Part shown: positions 7,412 through 10,647 of the stretch, in pieces
Position numbering within the stretch: position 1 is the first letter of the stretch
How the letters are laid out: each line of letters starts with the position of its first letter
Source of the DNA: an uncultured Clostridia bacterium
Lineage (GTDB): Bacteria > Bacillota > Clostridia > Oscillospirales > Oscillospiraceae
Assembly: GCA_945946745.1 (NCBI GenBank)
Contig: CAMEWZ010000047.1
Location: 1-10,647 of the forward strand
Reading direction: 5' to 3'
DNA length: 10,647 nucleotides
Notes under the pieces: generated by a model
Seen by the model: the letters and a program-made list of their open reading frames with translations, nothing else
Databases searched by the model: none
Told to the model about the DNA's origin: nothing
Made by a program: the position numbers and the translations under genes

Positions 7412-7440
7412 TGTACAGAATCCGTGTTTTGTGCTACAAT
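7412..7440 (+). promoter_or_regulatory. Promoter of the LtaS-like gene, extended -10 type
   Basis: TGTACA (7412-7417), a 17-base spacer and TACAAT (7435-7440) form a promoter, with a TGc extension just before the -10. A second possible -10, TATAAT (7442-7447), overlaps downstream but lacks a good -35. It is divergent from the asnS promoter, about 50 bases away. Confidence 0.65.
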
Positions 7441-7514
7441 GTATAATCTGGATGGGAAAGGCAGAGATGCCGTTCCTGGAACCAGATAACATTTTGGAAA
7501 GAGGAAGTCATCCC

Positions 7515-9461
7515 GTGGGCACGTTTGTGGGAAAATATGAAGAAAAAAGAGTAAAAGCAGAAGGAAAGACCAGCTTTGCACTGGTTCCTGCCGCCTTTTT
7601 TGCGGTGGAGTTATTTGCATTTTTCTTTTTGGCAAAAGATACGGATTCCTCAGCAGCGCGGTTTTGGCCGCTGGTATTTGGAATCCTCTGGGCAGCCATG
7701 CTTGGCGGTTTTGTGCGGCTGCTCCCGAGGAAAGGGGGGCGGGTACTGTTTGCGGTTTTGTATTTTACAGCAATGGCTTATGCGGTGGTGCAGACGGGAT
7801 ACTATATTTTGTTTTCCCAAATGCTTTGGTTTTCGGATTTTCGATATGCATCGGAGGGCTCAGACTATCTGGATATTTTGCTGAGTTATCCCATTTCCTG
7901 GTGGCTGGGTATTGCGGCGCTGGTAATCCTGGGGGTAGCTTTGACGGTGCGGTTTCCCCATTGGGGACGACAATGGCAGCCGAGAGTAACGGCGGCTATT
8001 GCGGCCGCTGCGGCGGTCGTGGGTGCGTGTCTCCTGCCGGAGGTTGTGTTCCAGCAGGATGACGAGATTCGATACGCGGAGTCTGACTATGGCCGCGCCC
8101 AATCAGCCGAAGCCGCCTATGACAATATGTTCAACGCACACCGCCTTTACCAGGTCTGCGGCTTGTACCAGACGCTGGTGAAGGATCTGTATGCCAACGA
8201 AATCTATCCCCTTACTCCGGCCCATACAAAGACCCAGGCTGAGGCTTCCGCCCAGATCGACAGCTATTTTGCCAAGCAGACATCCGGCGGCAAGAATGCC
8301 ATGACCGGCCTGCTGGAAGGGAAAAATGTGATCCTGGTGCTGATGGAGTCCATGGATGACTGGATGATCGGGGAGCATACCCCCACGCTCTGCCGCTTGA
8401 TGGAGGAGGGAATTCACTTTACCCACTTCTTTACCCCTGCCTATGGCGGGATTCGTACCTTCAATACGGAGTTCTGCATCAACACCGGCTCGTTCCTCAG
8501 CAGCCAGGGCGGGTACGCGTTTGACTATGTGACCAACGATTTTGACCAGTCCCTGGCGAACCTGCTGCGGGAAAGAGGATACTCAGCCAAGGAGTTCCAT
8601 TACAATTCGGATACCTTTTACAGCCGGGGAGAATTTGCGCCCGCCATGGGCTACGAGGAATACGTCAGCTATGCGGACTACATAACCGATGTATCGGACA
8701 AGGAAGCAAAGCAGCTACTATACGATGACCAGCTTTTGTTTGACAATCCTTCCTTAAATGACCTGTTCTTCCGGGAGGGAAAGAAGCTGAACTTCATCAT
8801 CACCCGTTCCGCCCACTTAAGCTACAAATACAACGAGGTGCTCAGCTACTGGGGCCTCAAAAAATACCCGGAATACAAGGGCCTCACCGGAAACGAGGAG
8901 ACGGACTGCGCCTATCTGAAGGCCCGGCTGGTGGATGATCTGTTTGCCCGGATGCTGGCGGAGCTGGAGGAAAAGGGAGAACTGGAAAACACGGTGATCG
9001 TGGGGGTGACCGATCACTATACCTACGGCTATAAGAACGAGAAAGCCCTGCTGGAGCTGTCCGGGGTGGACAACAAGCTGCTGCTGGAGCGGACGCCCTG
9101 CTTCATTTGGAGCGCGGATTTGGAGCCCCAGACCGTGGATAAGGTGCTCAACACCGCGGATCTTCTGCCGACACTGCTGAATCTTCTGGGGATTGACAGC
9201 GAATTTTCCTATATGGGCCACGACGCGTTTGACGAAGGCTATGACGGCTTTGTCCCCTTCTCCGACGGCAGCTGGATTTCCGGCAACACGGCCTATGAAG
9301 CTGCATCCAAGAAGTTGATCCCGGTGGACGGGGGAGAGGCGAGCATGGATGCCCAGACCAGGGCGGAGTTGACCCAGCGGACACAGGCGTTTACCCAAAT
9401 CAACAACTTGATTTTGCAGACGGATTATTATCACACCGAGGAGGACGCTGGGGAGAATTGA
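7515..9461 (+). CDS. LtaS-like membrane sulfatase-fold phosphotransferase (lipoteichoic acid synthase/phosphoglycerol transferase family)
   Basis: Counted from GTG 7515, the product has 648 residues. Five hydrophobic segments (about 18-38, 48-68, 76-107, 127-145, 155-176) anchor an extracellular alkaline-phosphatase-superfamily domain. That domain has NVILVLMES (271-279, metal-ligand Glu278), the putative nucleophile Thr315 in GGIRTFNTEF, His434 in RSAHLSY, and Asp500-His501 in VTDHYTY. Relatives move glycerol phosphate or similar groups from lipids onto envelope polymers. The start is uncertain: GTG 7515 has gagga nine bases upstream, while ATG 7467 has a weaker aaagg and lies only ~20 bases from the predicted transcription start. 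The exact donor and polymer cannot be read from sequence. An acyltransferase gene follows 108 bases later. Confidence 0.92.
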   Translation: MGTFVGKYEEKRVKAEGKTSFALVPAAFFAVELFAFFFLAKDTDSSAARFWPLVFGILWAAMLGGFVRLLPRKGGRVLFAVLYFTAMAYAVVQTGYYILFSQMLWFSDFRYASEGSDYLDILLSYPISWWLGIAALVILGVALTVRFPHWGRQWQPRVTAAIAAAAAVVGACLLPEVVFQQDDEIRYAESDYGRAQSAEAAYDNMFNAHRLYQVCGLYQTLVKDLYANEIYPLTPAHTKTQAEASAQIDSYFAKQTSGGKNAMTGLLEGKNVILVLMESMDDWMIGEHTPTLCRLMEEGIHFTHFFTPAYGGIRTFNTEFCINTGSFLSSQGGYAFDYVTNDFDQSLANLLRERGYSAKEFHYNSDTFYSRGEFAPAMGYEEYVSYADYITDVSDKEAKQLLYDDQLLFDNPSLNDLFFREGKKLNFIITRSAHLSYKYNEVLSYWGLKKYPEYKGLTGNEETDCAYLKARLVDDLFARMLAELEEKGELENTVIVGVTDHYTYGYKNEKALLELSGVDNKLLLERTPCFIWSADLEPQTVDKVLNTADLLPTLLNLLGIDSEFSYMGHDAFDEGYDGFVPFSDGSWISGNTAYEAASKKLIPVDGGEASMDAQTRAELTQRTQAFTQINNLILQTDYYHTEEDAGEN

Positions 9462-9569
9462 CCCCCCTTTGCGGCTGCTTACAAAAAGATGGGTGGCAGC
9501 AGATGTTTCGCCCTTGCCAAAGGCGCAAAAATGCGCTACCATATAGAAAACGACCAAAGGAGCGTGCCC

Positions 9570-10085
9570 ATGAATTCGGTGCTGACATATGAGAAATCCC
9601 TGTATTTTCGGGATCGAAAGGACTATTGGATCAGCCGCGTCACCCTGGAGGACAACTATTTGATTTGGAAGTATGTCCGGTTTCTGCGCCTGGAGGAGGC
9701 AGCGCCAAACAAACTGGCGGCCTATTTCTGGCGCAGGCGGAAGAATCGCTTGGGTTCCCGGCTGGGGCTGCAAATCTACGCGGGAACCTGCGGAAAAGGG
9801 CTGCATATCTGGCACTATGGCTCCGTGATTATTTCCGGTGAAGCCAGAGTAGGGGAGGACTGTACCCTCCATGGTCAGGCTTGTATCGGAAACGACGGCC
9901 AGGGAGAACAGGCGCCGGTGATCGGAAATCACGTGGATATCGGGGTAGGAGCCAAGATTATCGGAGGCGTGGAAATCGCCGACGGTGTTCGCATTGGCGC
10001 CGGGGCGGTGGTGACGAGAAGCTGCCAGGAAAAAGGCGCGACCCTGGCGGGGGTTCCCGCTCGGATTCTGCATAAAGCGGAGTGA
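9570..10085 (+). CDS. Hexapeptide-repeat acyltransferase (serine acetyltransferase/CysE-like, left-handed beta helix)
   Basis: The 171-residue protein has an N-terminal helical part (1-75) rich in Arg, Tyr and Trp. It is followed by a left-handed beta-helix of hexapeptide repeats (about 79-165): WHYGSVIISGEARVGEDC, the VIGNHVDIGVGAKIIGGVEI stretch, and a typical ending TLAGVPARIL. His82 and His101 are candidate catalytic histidines. It is shorter than genuine CysE (about 220-270 residues) and more like acetyltransferases of capsule, exopolysaccharide or envelope clusters. ATG 9570 is chosen because aaaggag lies seven bases upstream. Its position behind the LtaS-like gene suggests modification of the same envelope polymer, though cysteine precursor synthesis cannot be excluded. 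Confidence 0.9.
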   Translation: MNSVLTYEKSLYFRDRKDYWISRVTLEDNYLIWKYVRFLRLEEAAPNKLAAYFWRRRKNRLGSRLGLQIYAGTCGKGLHIWHYGSVIISGEARVGEDCTLHGQACIGNDGQGEQAPVIGNHVDIGVGAKIIGGVEIADGVRIGAGAVVTRSCQEKGATLAGVPARILHKAE

Positions 10086-10114
10086 TTCACAGAAAAAGGA
10101 TTGCGTGATGCGGG

Positions 10115-10160
10115 AAACAGAACATCCCGGTATCCAAGCGGATACCGGGATGCTGTTTTT
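10115..10160. terminator. Strong hairpin terminator between convergent operons
   Basis: A 13-base perfect stem, catcccggtatcc (10123-10135) with ggataccgggatg (10140-10152), has an aagc loop. It is extended below a two-base bulge by aaacag pairing with ctgttt and is followed by a T-run on the plus strand. It ends the acyltransferase transcript and abuts the atpC stop codon at 10161. It probably also stops the ATP synthase operon, with a weaker T-tract on that strand. Confidence 0.93.
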
Positions 10161-10565
10161 TTATTTATAGGAGGCAACGCTTTTGCGAACCAAAGCACGG
10201 TGGAGGCGGGCCTCTGCCAGCTTGAGGTCGGTGTCTGTGGCATTGCTGTCATGGAGCACCTTGTCCGCGCGCTGGTAGGAGGCTTCCGCACGGTCGACAT
10301 CGATCTTGTCCGCCCACTCGAAGGTGGTGGGAACCAACGTCACGTCACCGTCCACCACGCTGAGCATACCGCCGATGCAGGCGGCAGTCCGGCGGTTTCC
10401 GCCGGAGACGACCACAGCCCGTCCCATGCCCAGCGCGGCTACATAGTTGATGTGCCGGGCCAGGATGGCCACATCGCCGCCGGTGGTTCTCACGATCAGC
10501 TCTTCCGCCTGACCGTCAAAAATCAACCCGTCGGGGGTGACGATCTTCAGATGGAAGGGGGTCAT
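10161..10565 (-). CDS. atpC: F-type ATP synthase epsilon subunit
   Basis: The 134-residue F1 epsilon subunit belongs to the central stalk that couples proton or sodium flow to ATP synthesis and damps hydrolysis. The N-terminal beta-sandwich (1-85) starts FHLKIVTPDGLIFDGQAEEL and contains GDVAILARHINYVAALG where most homologues read GEIGILPNHAPLVAAL. The C-terminal helical hairpin (about 90-130) is rich in Ala, Arg and Glu. ATG 10565 overlaps the atpD stop as ATGA, the usual sign of translational coupling. It is the last gene of the ATP synthase operon, followed directly by the hairpin at 10115-10160. Confidence 0.96.
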   Translation of the reverse strand: MTPFHLKIVTPDGLIFDGQAEELIVRTTGGDVAILARHINYVAALGMGRAVVVSGGNRRTAACIGGMLSVVDGDVTLVPTTFEWADKIDVDRAEASYQRADKVLHDSNATDTDLKLAEARLHRALVRKSVASYK

Positions 10566-10647
10566 GCCTGCTCACCGCCCCGGTACTTGGCAACCACCTC
10601 GTCGATGGAGCCGGCGAACAGGAAGTAGGACTCGGGAATGTCGTCGT
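10562..10647 (-). CDS. atpD: F-type ATP synthase beta subunit, C-terminal end (partial)
   Basis: The last 27 codons before the stop encode DDIPESYFLFAGSIDEVVAKY and then RGGEQA, which matches the C-terminus of F1 beta (family pattern D-IPE--F---G-IDE-V-K). The stop TGA (10564-10562) overlaps the atpC start codon by four bases as ATGA. The catalytic part lies beyond the window edge. The operon order beta-epsilon is the standard bacterial one. Confidence 0.95.
   Translation of the reverse strand, partial: DDIPESYFLFAGSIDEVVAKYRGGEQA

Noticed and set aside
7296..7430. T-box leader for asnS
   Set aside because: The predicted transcript leader is only about 30 bases, and no T-box specifier or antiterminator sequence is visible.
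8817..10073. Minus-strand open frame of 418 codons
   Set aside because: It runs antisense through both the LtaS-like and acyltransferase genes and has no domain features.

Overview
The window looks like chromosomal DNA of a Gram-positive anaerobe of the Clostridia, possibly an Oscillospiraceae/Ruminococcaceae-type gut bacterium. This is inferred from AGGAGG-type ribosome binding sites, consensus TTGACA/TATAAT promoters, moderately high GC, an LtaS-like envelope enzyme and an F-type ATP synthase operon. No species can be named from the sequence alone.

Left end (1-180): the 3' end of a 5S rRNA is followed by tRNA-Asn(GUU) and a strong intrinsic terminator, so this is the tail of an rRNA operon. 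Next (180-2560) comes a monocistronic thioredoxin-domain protein of the YyaL/DUF255 family with a leader rich in hairpins. The gene is bracketed by two diverged copies of one palindromic repeat, at 247-278 and 2440-2473.

Reading leftwards from about 4400 is a three-gene operon: an ArsR-type repressor, a COG0701/ArsP-type permease with a TPFCSCSS motif, and a 115-residue redox-active disulfide protein with a cysteine-studded N-terminus. A promoter with TTGACA, a 17-base spacer and TATAAT lies just upstream, overlapping an AT-rich imperfect palindrome that could be the ArsR operator. This is best read as a metalloid or organoarsenical resistance and efflux cassette. The substrate is not proven.

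Divergently (4443-4736), a perfect consensus promoter drives a tRNA with anticodon CAU (probably Ile2; it has a T-stem mismatch) and tRNA-Trp(CCA), ended by a hairpin terminator. About 220 bases without a convincing gene follow.

From 4955 to 7360, on the minus strand, asnS (asparaginyl-tRNA synthetase) has its own promoter. Downstream of it is a GNAT acetyltransferase with a YoaP-like C-terminal domain, possibly co-transcribed because no clear terminator separates them. Divergent from asnS are an LtaS-like membrane sulfatase-fold phosphotransferase and a CysE-like hexapeptide acyltransferase, a plausible envelope-polymer pair. They end at a strong hairpin shared with the convergent ATP synthase operon, of which atpC is complete and only the last codons of atpD are present.

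Most of the window is ordinary housekeeping DNA. The parts that stand out are the palindromes around the DUF255 gene, the Cys-rich arsR-permease-redox cassette, and the recurrence of thioredoxin-like folds in three nearby genes. I do not see a wholly new multi-gene system.
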